DNA of 9,698 bases from CAZQIO01 sp964593405 (GTDB lineage: Bacteria > Patescibacteriota > Minisyncoccia > Minisyncoccales > GBS-2). Position numbers and translations under genes: made by a program. A model generated the notes under the pieces. That model ran no database searches, was not told where the DNA came from, and saw only the letters and a list, made by a program, of their open reading frames with translations. This document shows positions 1-6,110 of this stretch, in pieces (the stretch's first letter is position 1; the number at the start of each line of letters is the position of its first letter). The stretch is taken from NCBI GenBank assembly GCA_964593405.1, contig CAZQIO010000020.1, positions 1 to 9,698 of the forward strand, in the 5' to 3' direction.

Positions 1-703
1 ATGGCAAAATTGGTGGCAAACGAACGTAGCCCAAATTGGCTGCCCATTTTAGTTTTTCAAGGTCTCTTGAAAATCGATCAAATTGCTCTTTGAGTTTTTG
101 CAATTCTTTTTGGTCGAGCCTGACAATCTCTCTGATTGTTTCTCTTGTTGGTAAAACTTCAGTCGCTTTTTCTATCTCTCTAATTTCTCTGATTTGAGGG
201 GGTCTTTTTTCTATTTCTTTAATTTTCCCTTTTAATTCTTCAATTTCTTTTTCCAGAAAGGAAATTTTTTCTGAAGCTTTCGATTTGAATATTTTTGAAA
301 TTGATCTTAACTTTTGGCCAATCCAAGAGAAATATTCTTTTATCAAGTTGCCACCAATTTTGGCAGTGCCAAACTTTGCATTTTCTCTCAAAAATTCCAA
401 TCCTTCTTTAAGATACCCTCCAAAAAAATTTTTCAAAGAGTCTTTGCCAAAAACAAGGTTTGCGGCCAATAAAACAAAAAAGAGAGCAAAGAGGAAATGA
501 GTTCTAATTTTAAAAGGCCCTGTTTGTTTTTTCTTTCTATTTTGAACGCTTTCGAGATACTCTTTTATCCATTCTTTCTTTGTTACCCAAACCTTCCCAA
601 TTTTTTTTGCTTTCAATTTTCCCTGCCTTGCCCTCAATGATAAATACTCTTGGGAATAAGGAGTAAGTTTTGCAGCCTCGCTTAAAGGAATGTATTCTTC
701 CAT
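1..703 (-). CDS. Helix-turn-helix, single-pass membrane, coiled-coil protein (3' end cut by window edge)
   Basis: The reading frame opens at ATG 701-703 and stays open for 234 codons to the left edge, so the C-terminus is missing. Residues 1-50 resemble a MerR/excisionase-type winged helix: 'PLSEAAKLTPYSQEYLS' reads as a helix-turn-helix, followed by 'RQGKLKAKKIGKVWVTKKEW' as the wing and last helix. Residues 51-66 are basic, residues 67-86 are one hydrophobic membrane helix, and residues 143-220 are rich in Glu/Lys/Leu with heptad-like spacing (coiled coil). Basic residues before the helix suggest the DNA-binding-like domain is cytoplasmic and the coiled coil is outside. Proteins of this type are seen in candidate phyla radiation genomes, often with long C-terminal repeat or adhesin-like regions. 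That is family memory and cannot be checked here. A strong promoter lies directly upstream and there is no Shine-Dalgarno sequence. The function is unknown; a surface protein or membrane-tethered regulator are both possible. Confidence 0.8.
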   Translation of the reverse strand, partial: MEEYIPLSEAAKLTPYSQEYLSLRARQGKLKAKKIGKVWVTKKEWIKEYLESVQNRKKKQTGPFKIRTHFLFALFFVLLAANLVFGKDSLKNFFGGYLKEGLEFLRENAKFGTAKIGGNLIKEYFSWIGQKLRSISKIFKSKASEKISFLEKEIEELKGKIKEIEKRPPQIREIREIEKATEVLPTRETIREIVRLDQKELQKLKEQFDRFSRDLEKLKWAANLGYVRLPPILP

Positions 704-715
704 ATTTGTTATTTC

Positions 716-743
716 ATTATCGCACTGCCAAAAAGCTTGTCAA
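716..743 (-). promoter_or_regulatory. Sigma70-type promoter for the helix-turn-helix/coiled-coil gene
   Basis: On the minus strand a perfect -35 TTGACA (738-743) is followed after 16 bp by a -10 GATAAT (716-721, five of six consensus bases). The predicted transcription start is near 709, about 5-6 bases before ATG 703, so the message would be almost leaderless. The match to consensus is seen directly; activity is inferred. Confidence 0.7.
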
Positions 744-769
744 GAGCAAATATCGGAAATCAAATATTA

Positions 770-1858
770 CTAATGGGTTTTCATGCTTTGCACTATCCCC
801 AAACCAATGAAATGAGCAATTAAGCAAGAGCCACCATAGCTTAAAAATGGAAGGGCAATTCCAACAACTGGTAAAATGCCGATATTGCTTCCGATATGAA
901 CAAAAATTTGGGAAACTAAAAGCGCAGAAAAACCAAGGGTAAAAATCCTGGCAAAATTAGCCCTTTGGGAAAGAGAAATTTTGACAATTCGCCAAATTAA
1001 AATTGAATATAAAACAAAAATAAGAGAAACTCCCAAAAATCCTGTTTCTTCGGCAATCGAGGCAAAGATAAAATCGGTTTGGGGGGCTGGTAAAAATCCA
1101 AGCTGGGTTTGAGAACCTTTGCCAATTCCTTTTCCAAAAATTCCACCAGAACCAATGGCGATTTTTGATTGATTTTGACTCCAGCCAATTTTCAGGGGAT
1201 CAGATATTTGGGGCAAAATAAAACTTAAAATCCTTTCTTTTTGATATTCTTTGAAAAATTTTGCCCAACCCAAAGAAAAAAGTGCGATTGCCAAAATAAC
1301 CAAAAGGAAAAAGTGGCGAAGTTTAATGCCAGAAAGAAAAAGAATGTAGACCCAAATGGCAATGAAAATTAAGACAGAACCAAGGTCAGGCTGGAGAAAA
1401 GATAAAAAAGAAGGAAGCCCCACATAGAGGCCAGAGATTATAATATTTGATATCCGATACATTTCAGCATGACGCATTGTGAAATATTTGGCCAATAGCA
1501 ACAAAAGAACAATTTTTGTAAACTCGCGGGGATCGAAAGAAAATAGACCAATTTTAAACCAGGATTTAATCCCTCTAATTGTTGGGGCAAAAAGCAAAAC
1601 GCCGGCCAAAAGAAAAAGGCAAAGAAAATAAAAAAACAAAATTAAATAGGGGTTTTCTTTCAAAATTCGCCAATCAAAAAAAGAAACCAAAATCATCAAA
1701 AAAAATCCAACCAAAAAAAAGAAAACTTGTTTTTTAAAATTTAAAAAATTCCCGTGAGAAGAACTATAAATTGACAAAAGCCCGATTCCGACCAAAATTG
1801 CTGCTACCAAAATCATCACCCAATCCAATTTTTTCAAATGAATCAAAACCTCCTTCAT
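770..1858 (-). CDS. rodA: RodA, SEDS-family peptidoglycan glycosyltransferase
   Basis: RodA polymerises lipid II into glycan strands during cell elongation, working in the membrane with a class B penicillin-binding protein. The 362-aa product is highly hydrophobic with about ten membrane segments, a normal length for the family. Diagnostic SEDS motifs are present in order: 'GIKSWFKIG..SFDPREFTKI' at 96-116 (the usual 'QPSE' is 'DPRE' here), 'QPDLGS' at 156-161, 'LPAPQTDFIFASIAEETGFLG' near 256-276 with the expected catalytic Asp at 262, and 'ILPVVGIALPFLSYGGS' at 328-344. The ATG at 1856-1858 is preceded by AGGA at an unusually short spacing of about 2 nt. No mreB or PBP2 gene is in the window. 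FtsW is the main alternative, but the short N-terminus and the 'LPVVGIALPFLSYGGS' form favour RodA. Confidence 0.92.
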   Translation of the reverse strand: MKEVLIHLKKLDWVMILVAAILVGIGLLSIYSSSHGNFLNFKKQVFFFLVGFFLMILVSFFDWRILKENPYLILFFYFLCLFLLAGVLLFAPTIRGIKSWFKIGLFSFDPREFTKIVLLLLLAKYFTMRHAEMYRISNIIISGLYVGLPSFLSFLQPDLGSVLIFIAIWVYILFLSGIKLRHFFLLVILAIALFSLGWAKFFKEYQKERILSFILPQISDPLKIGWSQNQSKIAIGSGGIFGKGIGKGSQTQLGFLPAPQTDFIFASIAEETGFLGVSLIFVLYSILIWRIVKISLSQRANFARIFTLGFSALLVSQIFVHIGSNIGILPVVGIALPFLSYGGSCLIAHFIGLGIVQSMKTH

Positions 1859-1878
1859 TTTCCTGTTTTACAATTCCT

Positions 1879-1906
1879 ATTTTATAAAATTTTTCCTCGA
1901 TCTCAA
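1879..1906 (-). promoter_or_regulatory. Probable rodA promoter
   Basis: On the minus strand TTGAGA (1901-1906, five of six -35 bases) is followed after 16 bp by TAAAAT (1879-1884, five of six -10 bases), placing transcription start roughly 13 nt before the rodA ATG. The -10 sits inside a small perfect AT palindrome (1879-1890). The -35 lies only 4 bp from the 32-bp palindrome at 1911-1942, so anything binding that palindrome could affect rodA expression. Because the region is very AT-rich, chance matches are likely. Confidence 0.45.
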
Positions 1907-1910
1907 ACGA

Positions 1911-1942
1911 CTAATATTTTTTGCGGTCGCAAAAAATATTAG
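1911..1942. repeat. 32-bp perfect palindrome, copy 1 (downstream side of the PaaX/Cas2-like gene)
   Basis: Arm CTAATATTTTTTGCG (1911-1925), 2-base centre GT, then the exact reverse complement of the arm (1928-1942). All 15 pairs match. It begins 4 nt after the TGA of the PaaX/Cas2-like gene. The left arm, plus the two preceding bases GA, is identical to copy 2 at 2529-2560. There is no T-run after it on the minus strand, so it does not look like a standard intrinsic terminator for the gene it follows. Confidence 0.95.
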
Positions 1943-1946
1943 CGGT

Positions 1947-2525
1947 TCAAGAGAGTCGAAAATAATCTTTTAAAAAACCGTCTTTTTCAATTTTTTCTAC
2001 AAGTAAAACTTTGATTTGTTTTTCGTCGAGCGCGAAAAATTCCTTTAAAATTTTAACTATCCTTTCAACAGGAAAAGGATGTACCCAGACGCTTTTTTGA
2101 AGAGGAAAAAACCCAAGTTCTTTTAATTTTCCTCTTAAGGCCTCCCTTTTTATTCTCATTCTCTCTGGAATGTCAAAAATTAGTACTCGCCATTTACCGT
2201 CCCACTTTTTTGGCTTTTTGACTTCCAAATAATTGATTCTCCAAAATTTACCCGCCTCCAATTCTCCCTTTTTGGTTAAAGAAATGTAAATCTGGTTTTT
2301 CTTTTTTTTGATTGAAATTAAACCTCTTCTCATTAAATGATAAAAAGTATCTCTCACTTTCTTTTGTGGAATTGGATAGAAAGATGGGAAAAGCAATCTT
2401 TGGTAAACTTTCCACCAAAATTTTGGAGAAGAGGCAGCCAAAACTATCGCCCCACCAATTAAAAGCTTTTCCAAAATTTCCCTAGTTAGAAGAATTTTCT
2501 TTCTCACCTCTTTTTTTGTTTTCAT
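1947..2525 (-). CDS. PaaX/Cas2-like protein (winged helix plus Cas2-like ferredoxin domain)
   Basis: The 192-aa product has two parts. Residues 10-93 contain a hydrophobic first helix and a winged-helix region ('KVRDTFYHLMRRGLISI', then 'QIYISLTKKGELEAGKF'). Residues 108-190 resemble the Cas2-like C-terminal domain of PaaX repressors: 'WDGKWRVLIFDIPE', a helix with 'REALRGKLKELGF', then 'LQKSVWVHPFP'. Asp118 sits where Cas2 nucleases carry their metal-binding Asp. Such proteins are frequent in candidate phyla radiation genomes and are often labelled 'CRISPR-associated Cas2' or 'PaaX family regulator'. There is no Cas1, other cas gene or repeat array here, so a CRISPR role is not supported. 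The gene starts 3 bp after one 32-bp palindrome and ends 4 bp before another, leaving no room for a normal ribosome binding site. Its job is unknown: DNA-binding repressor, or nuclease linked to the palindromes. Confidence 0.85.
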   Translation of the reverse strand: MKTKKEVRKKILLTREILEKLLIGGAIVLAASSPKFWWKVYQRLLFPSFYPIPQKKVRDTFYHLMRRGLISIKKKKNQIYISLTKKGELEAGKFWRINYLEVKKPKKWDGKWRVLIFDIPERMRIKREALRGKLKELGFFPLQKSVWVHPFPVERIVKILKEFFALDEKQIKVLLVEKIEKDGFLKDYFRLS

Positions 2526-2528
2526 TGA

Positions 2529-2560
2529 CTAATATTTTTTGCGATCGCAAAATTTATTAG
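2529..2560. repeat. 32-bp palindrome, copy 2 (upstream side of the PaaX/Cas2-like gene)
   Basis: Arm CTAATATTTTTTGCG (2529-2543), centre AT, and right arm CGCAAAATTTATTAG (2546-2560). Thirteen of 15 arm positions pair; two bases in the right arm differ from the perfect version at 1911-1942. The centre reads GCGATCGC. It ends 3 bp before the ATG of the PaaX/Cas2-like gene on the minus strand and so occupies the place of its ribosome binding site. Five T bases follow on the plus strand before the N gap. Confidence 0.93.
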
Positions 2561-2565
2561 TTTTT

Positions 2566-2665
2566 NNNNNNNNNNNNNNNNNNNNNNNNNNNNNNNNNNN
2601 NNNNNNNNNNNNNNNNNNNNNNNNNNNNNNNNNNNNNNNNNNNNNNNNNNNNNNNNNNNNNNNNN
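2566..2665. other. Assembly gap, 100 N
   Basis: Exactly 100 N, probably a placeholder for a gap of unknown size. It hides the ligA stop codon and whatever lies between ligA and the palindrome, possibly including the promoter of the PaaX/Cas2-like gene. The gap starts 5 bases from a palindrome, which fits an assembly break at a repeat. Confidence 0.98.
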
Positions 2666-4719
2666 TCTTGTTCAGTGATGGTTTTTATTCCGAGTTTTTT
2701 TGCTTTCTCTAATTTTGAACCCGGGCTTTCCCCAACTACAACAAAGTTTACTCTTTTTGAGACAGATTCTGTAACTTCGCCTCCAAGTTCCCTCACTTTT
2801 CTCTTTGCTTCTTCCCTTGTCATTGATTTTAAACCACCAGTGAAAACAAAAACTAAACCTCTCAAATGTTTTTCTTTTGGCTTTTTTTCTTCGACAATTT
2901 CAACTCCAACTTTTTTTAATTTTTCAATAAATTCCAAATTCCTCTTTTCTCTGAAAAATTCATAGATTGACCTTGCCACTACTGGCCCAATTTCCCTGAC
3001 TGCCATTAATTCTCCCATTGAAGCCTTTGCCAATTTTTCAATAGAGCCAAATGCTTCTGCCAAATCTTGGGCAGTTTCTTCGCCAACATTTCTGATTCCC
3101 AAAGCATAAATGAACCTTGCCAAATCAATTTTCTTTTTTGACTGAATGGCATTGACTAAATTTCTTGCCGACTTTTCAGCAAATCTTTCTAAAGGTAAAA
3201 GGTCTCCTTCTTTGAGCAAGAAAAGGTCTGCCGGATCTTGGATTAATCCTTCGTCCAAAAGCCGATCGATAATTTTTGGGCCAAGTCCTAAAATGTCAAA
3301 AGCTTTGACAAAATGATAAAAGAATCTCTTTTCTTTTGCTGGGCATTTTGGATTTTTGCACCTCCAAATTGCCTCCCCCTCTGGCCTTTCTAGTTTTTGG
3401 CCACAAACAGGACACTCTCTTGGAAATTGAATTTCTTTTTCTTTTCCCGTCCTCAATTCTGGTAATGCCTGAACTACTTCAGGAATAACATCTCCTGCCC
3501 TACCAACGACCACAGTGTCGCCGATTTTAACTTGCAATTTTTTTATCATGTCTTCGTTGTGCAAGGTTGCCCTGGTTATCGTTACCCCGCCAACTTCAAC
3601 AGGTTCTAAAATCGCAACCGGAGTAACAGCCCCAGTCCTTCCAACTTGAAAGATGACATCTTTTAAAATTGTTGTTGCCTGCTTTAAAGGAAATTTAAAA
3701 GCTATCGCTCCCCTCGGCGCTTTTCCGACAACTCCCAATTTTTTGAAGATTTCGTTGTCGTTTACCTGAACTACAATTCCGTCAATTTCGTAAGGCAATT
3801 TTTCTCTGTTTTTTAACCAATATTCTCTGAACTCAATAACCTCCTTTAAATTTTTGCAGTATTTGCAATATTTGTTATTTGTTTTGAAGCCTAAAGCATG
3901 CAAAATCTTGTGTTCTTGCTGGTGGGTTTTTTGGCCCAAAAAAGAAACTAAATCGTAGGCAGAAACATCCAGCCTTCTTTTGGCAGTAATTTTTGGATCC
4001 AATTGCCTAATTGATCCTGCTGCCAAGTTTCTTGGGTTGGCAAAAGTTGGAAGGCCAAGTTTTTTTTGCTCTTCATTAACCAACTCAAAATTTTTCTTTG
4101 TTATTATTGCCTCCCCCCTAACCACCACTTCTTTTAAACCATGCTTTCTGATGTAATCTGCAATTTCTTTTTCGCCCTCTTTTTCTAAATCCTCTGTCAC
4201 TTCTTCAACATCTCTCAACCTCAAAGGAACGGATTCGATCGTCTTTAAATTTTCAGTTACATTCTCTCCAAAAATTCCATCCCCTCTTGTTGAACCAACA
4301 GAAAAAATTCCATCTCTGTAAATTAGTTCGATTGCCAAGCCATCTAGCTTTGGCTCGCAATAAAAATCCAGCTTTTCTATTTCTTCTTTTGTCAAAAGTT
4401 TTGAAATTCTCTCTAGCCAATCTTGAATATCCTTTTCAGAAAAGGCATCGTTCAAAGAGAGCATTGGTTGTGGGTGTTTTACCTTTTCGAATTTTTCTAA
4501 AACTTTTCCTCCTACTCTTTGAGTTGGAGAGTCTGGAGTAATAAACTCTGGAAATTTTTGCTCCAAATCAAAAAGCTCTTTTTTCAAAGAATCCTCAACT
4601 TCAATTGGAACCATTTCTTTGTCCAAAACGTGCCTTGAATATCTGTACTTTTCAATTAGTTTTTTTAGTTTTTCAATTCTTTCTTTTGCTTCCTCTCTTG
4701 AAATTTCTTTTTCTGCCAT
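2666..4719 (-). CDS. ligA: NAD-dependent DNA ligase LigA (last codons in the N gap)
   Basis: LigA seals nicks in duplex DNA using NAD+, in replication and repair. In the 684 visible residues the domains come in family order. Domain Ia is 1-70 ('YRYSRHVLDKE'). The adenylation domain has nucleophile Lys124 in 'EPKLDG', 'GSTRGDG' at 142-148, 'VRGE' at 200-203 and 'EIDGIVVQVN' at 311-320. The OB fold is near 335-430. The zinc finger uses Cys436, 439, 454 and 459. Helix-hairpin-helix repeats span 470-590. A BRCT domain starts at about 617 and is nearly complete, so perhaps ten residues are missing. The reading frame can be run through the gap to a TAA at 2557-2559, but that end is an artefact of the N run. 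Oddities are an acidic insert of about 20 residues at 168-197 and an extra CxxC at 285-288. The ATG at 4717-4719 lies 18 nt after the PilX-like stop and has no Shine-Dalgarno sequence. Confidence 0.96.
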
Positions 4720-4725
4720 GATTTA

Positions 4726-4744
4726 ATTTTAACAAAGTTAAAAT
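4726..4744. repeat. Short inverted repeat between the PilX-like gene and ligA
   Basis: ATTTTAAC and GTTAAAAT are perfect 8-base arms around a 3-base loop, overlapping the PilX-like stop codon. The stem is almost all A/T and has no T-run long enough for an intrinsic terminator. It could be chance in this AT-rich junction, or a weak stem that tempers read-through into ligA. Confidence 0.4.
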
Positions 4745-5121
4745 GAAGCCTCGAGGGATCGATAGGTTTCTTTGTAAGTTCCGATTGATTTTAGACAATA
4801 ATATTGAGCAGATGGACACTCTGGAGTTCCTGTTGCGTAGCTCCAAACCTCAAAGGATGCATCGCCTAAATTCCCTTGGCATCGAAAAGGAGGGGCGAAG
4901 TTCGTACAATCTTCGCAACCTTGGTCTGGATAGCGCAAACAAAACAAACCTTTTTCAATTCCAGTATCTGCTGCCAAGATTGCCAAAACCGAATCTCCCA
5001 TTTCTCTTACAATTTTTAGTTGTGGTAAAATTATTGAACTCAAGCCAAAACCAATGGCTGTCAAAATTGCTAAAATTAAAACTGCCAAATAAAGAGAAAC
5101 ACCTTTTTTATTCTTCAACAT
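4738..5121 (-). CDS. PilX/GspK-like minor pilin
   Basis: The 127-aa product has a 7-residue basic leader ending in Gly ('MLKNKKG'), then a hydrophobic helix starting 'VSLYLAVLILAILTAIG'. The Glu normally found at mature position 5 is replaced by Leu; lack of Glu5 is typical of the GspK/PilX class, which caps the tip of the pseudopilus. 'AADTGIEKGLF' after the helix also fits PilX-like proteins of this lineage. Six cysteines in the secreted half (in 'CLRYPDQGCEDC', 'RCQG', 'PECPSAQYYC') suggest disulfides. It overlaps the end of the PilW/GspJ-like gene by 14 bp, so translation is probably coupled. As the last of four minor pilins it matches the K/X position in known operons. The family call is good; the fibre type (type IV pilus or type II secretion) is inferred. 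Confidence 0.78.
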   Translation of the reverse strand: MLKNKKGVSLYLAVLILAILTAIGFGLSSIILPQLKIVREMGDSVLAILAADTGIEKGLFCLRYPDQGCEDCTNFAPPFRCQGNLGDASFEVWSYATGTPECPSAQYYCLKSIGTYKETYRSLEASF

Positions 5122-5632
5122 CTAAGTCTCTTTGGGATACGCTTGTTTGAATTTGAATTTTTGGTGGGTTTTTGCCTCGACCTTCTGCCTCAATGGAAAT
5201 TGTTACCCTTGGTTGCCAATCATCCACAGGAGGTTGATCTTTGCCAGTGATATTGAATTTTAGAGAGTTGATTTTGATGCCAGAGGTTAAGGGCAAAATC
5301 GTTCCTGCTTTTTCTTCTTTGATTTGGTTTTGATCTAGAAAAAATCTTTGACATTTCCCCTTTGAATTTTCAAATTTGATTTCAGAAGTTGTAGCTTGAT
5401 AATAGTTGGTTTTTTGGGGAATGCAATTTCCGTCTAAATCTTTTTTTGCCATTCTAATTGCCCTCCCCATATATTCTAGAACATAAGAGATTTGACTTAA
5501 CATTTCTTGGGTGGCCAAAATTTTCCTCTGGGCAGAAACTGCTGAAATAAAAATTCCAACGATGGTTCCAGAAACCAAAGAAAAAATGGCAATTACTGTT
5601 AAAAGTTCTATCAATGTAAATGCTTTTTTCAT
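5108..5632 (-). CDS. PilW/GspJ-like minor pilin
   Basis: The 174-aa product begins with a four-residue leader (MKKA) and a class III prepilin sequence 'FTLIELLTVIAIFSLVSG', with Glu5 present and Ala rather than Gly at position -1. The region 'QRKILATQEMLSQISYVLEYMGRAIRMAKKD' is characteristic of the PilW/GspJ family, whose members join the tip complex of type IV pili or type II pseudopili. A long beta-rich C-terminal domain follows. The start is well supported: GGAG lies 5 nt before ATG 5630-5632, the best ribosome binding site in the window. The upstream PilV-like stop is just 1 nt away, and the downstream PilX-like gene overlaps by 14 bp. Confidence 0.8.
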   Translation of the reverse strand: MKKAFTLIELLTVIAIFSLVSGTIVGIFISAVSAQRKILATQEMLSQISYVLEYMGRAIRMAKKDLDGNCIPQKTNYYQATTSEIKFENSKGKCQRFFLDQNQIKEEKAGTILPLTSGIKINSLKFNITGKDQPPVDDWQPRVTISIEAEGRGKNPPKIQIQTSVSQRDLDVEE

Positions 5633-5633
5633 T

Positions 5634-6104
5634 TTATCTCCAATTGTACAAATTTTCTTGGGCTGTCAATTGATATGACCTTCTTCTGTCTTTCCAAGAA
5701 ACAGTCACTCTAACTTCCAAAACATTTTCTGATTTTGTAATGGAAATTTCCCTTTTAAGGCTATTGGGGGACGAAGTTGAACACTGATAAAATTCTCCAA
5801 CTAAGGTTAAATAATTTTTGTTTTGGCAATTTGTGTTATCTGGTATAGATTCACTTCTATAGTCGAAATTGGTGAATGTGCCATGAGATAAATTTTCATC
5901 CCAATTTTTATTTTGGATTAAATTAGTATCTCTTATATTTCTGACAATTTCAATTCCCTCTTGGGCCAAATAGGCAGCGACTAATTTTTTTGAAGAAAAA
6001 GAGAGGGGCAAAAAAGAAGAAGAAATTAAACCAAAAACTGCTAAAATGCCGCTAGTAAGAATGAAAATGGCAATTAGGGATTCGATTAGGGTAAAAGATT
6101 TCAT
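5634..6104 (-). CDS. PilV/GspI-like minor pilin
   Basis: The 156-aa product has only a three-residue leader (MKS) before 'FTLIESLIAIFILTSGILAV', a prepilin-type helix with Glu5. Position -1 is Ser, which is uncommon for a prepilin peptidase site. 'AAYLAQEGIEIVRNIRDTN' following the helix is a recognisable PilV/GspI-like element. The C-terminal half is a small beta domain ending 'ENLYNWR' with two cysteines. It lies 6 nt after the GspH/FimT-like stop and 1 nt before the PilW/GspJ-like start, the second slot of the H-I-J-K order. It is expected in the inner membrane before assembly and then at the fibre tip. Confidence 0.8.
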   Translation of the reverse strand: MKSFTLIESLIAIFILTSGILAVFGLISSSFLPLSFSSKKLVAAYLAQEGIEIVRNIRDTNLIQNKNWDENLSHGTFTNFDYRSESIPDNTNCQNKNYLTLVGEFYQCSTSSPNSLKREISITKSENVLEVRVTVSWKDRRRSYQLTAQENLYNWR

Positions 6105-6110
6105 TTTATT

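Noticed and set aside
704..769. Small RNA or tRNA between rodA and the helix-turn-helix gene
   Set aside because: The 66-bp spacer is explained by a promoter and shows no cloverleaf or stable stem. Other spacers are also too short.
1879..1890. ATTTTATAAAAT palindrome as a separate regulatory site
   Set aside because: A 12-base A/T-only palindrome is expected by chance in this composition, and it overlaps the probable -10 box.
2541..2548. GCGATCGC octamer, as in cyanobacterial HIP1 repeats
   Set aside because: It is only the centre of the longer palindrome; copy 1 reads GCGGTCGC there, so the octamer itself is not what is conserved.
1911..2560. CRISPR locus, because the gene between the palindromes resembles Cas2
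   Set aside because: There is no repeat-spacer array, no Cas1 and no other cas gene, and the protein carries an N-terminal winged helix typical of PaaX-like proteins, not of true Cas2.
2529..2565. Intrinsic terminator (hairpin followed by TTTTT on the plus strand)
   Set aside because: No plus-strand gene leads into it, the stem is mostly A/T, and the sister copy at 1911-1942 has no T-run on either strand. A dual role cannot be excluded, but the repeat explanation fits better.
2675..2965. Plus-strand open frames such as this one, and those at 285-500, 4287-4541, 4743-5150, 7633-7854, 8669-8935 and 9387-9689
   Set aside because: Each lies opposite a well-supported minus-strand gene with recognisable family motifs, and their translations show no domain pattern of their own.
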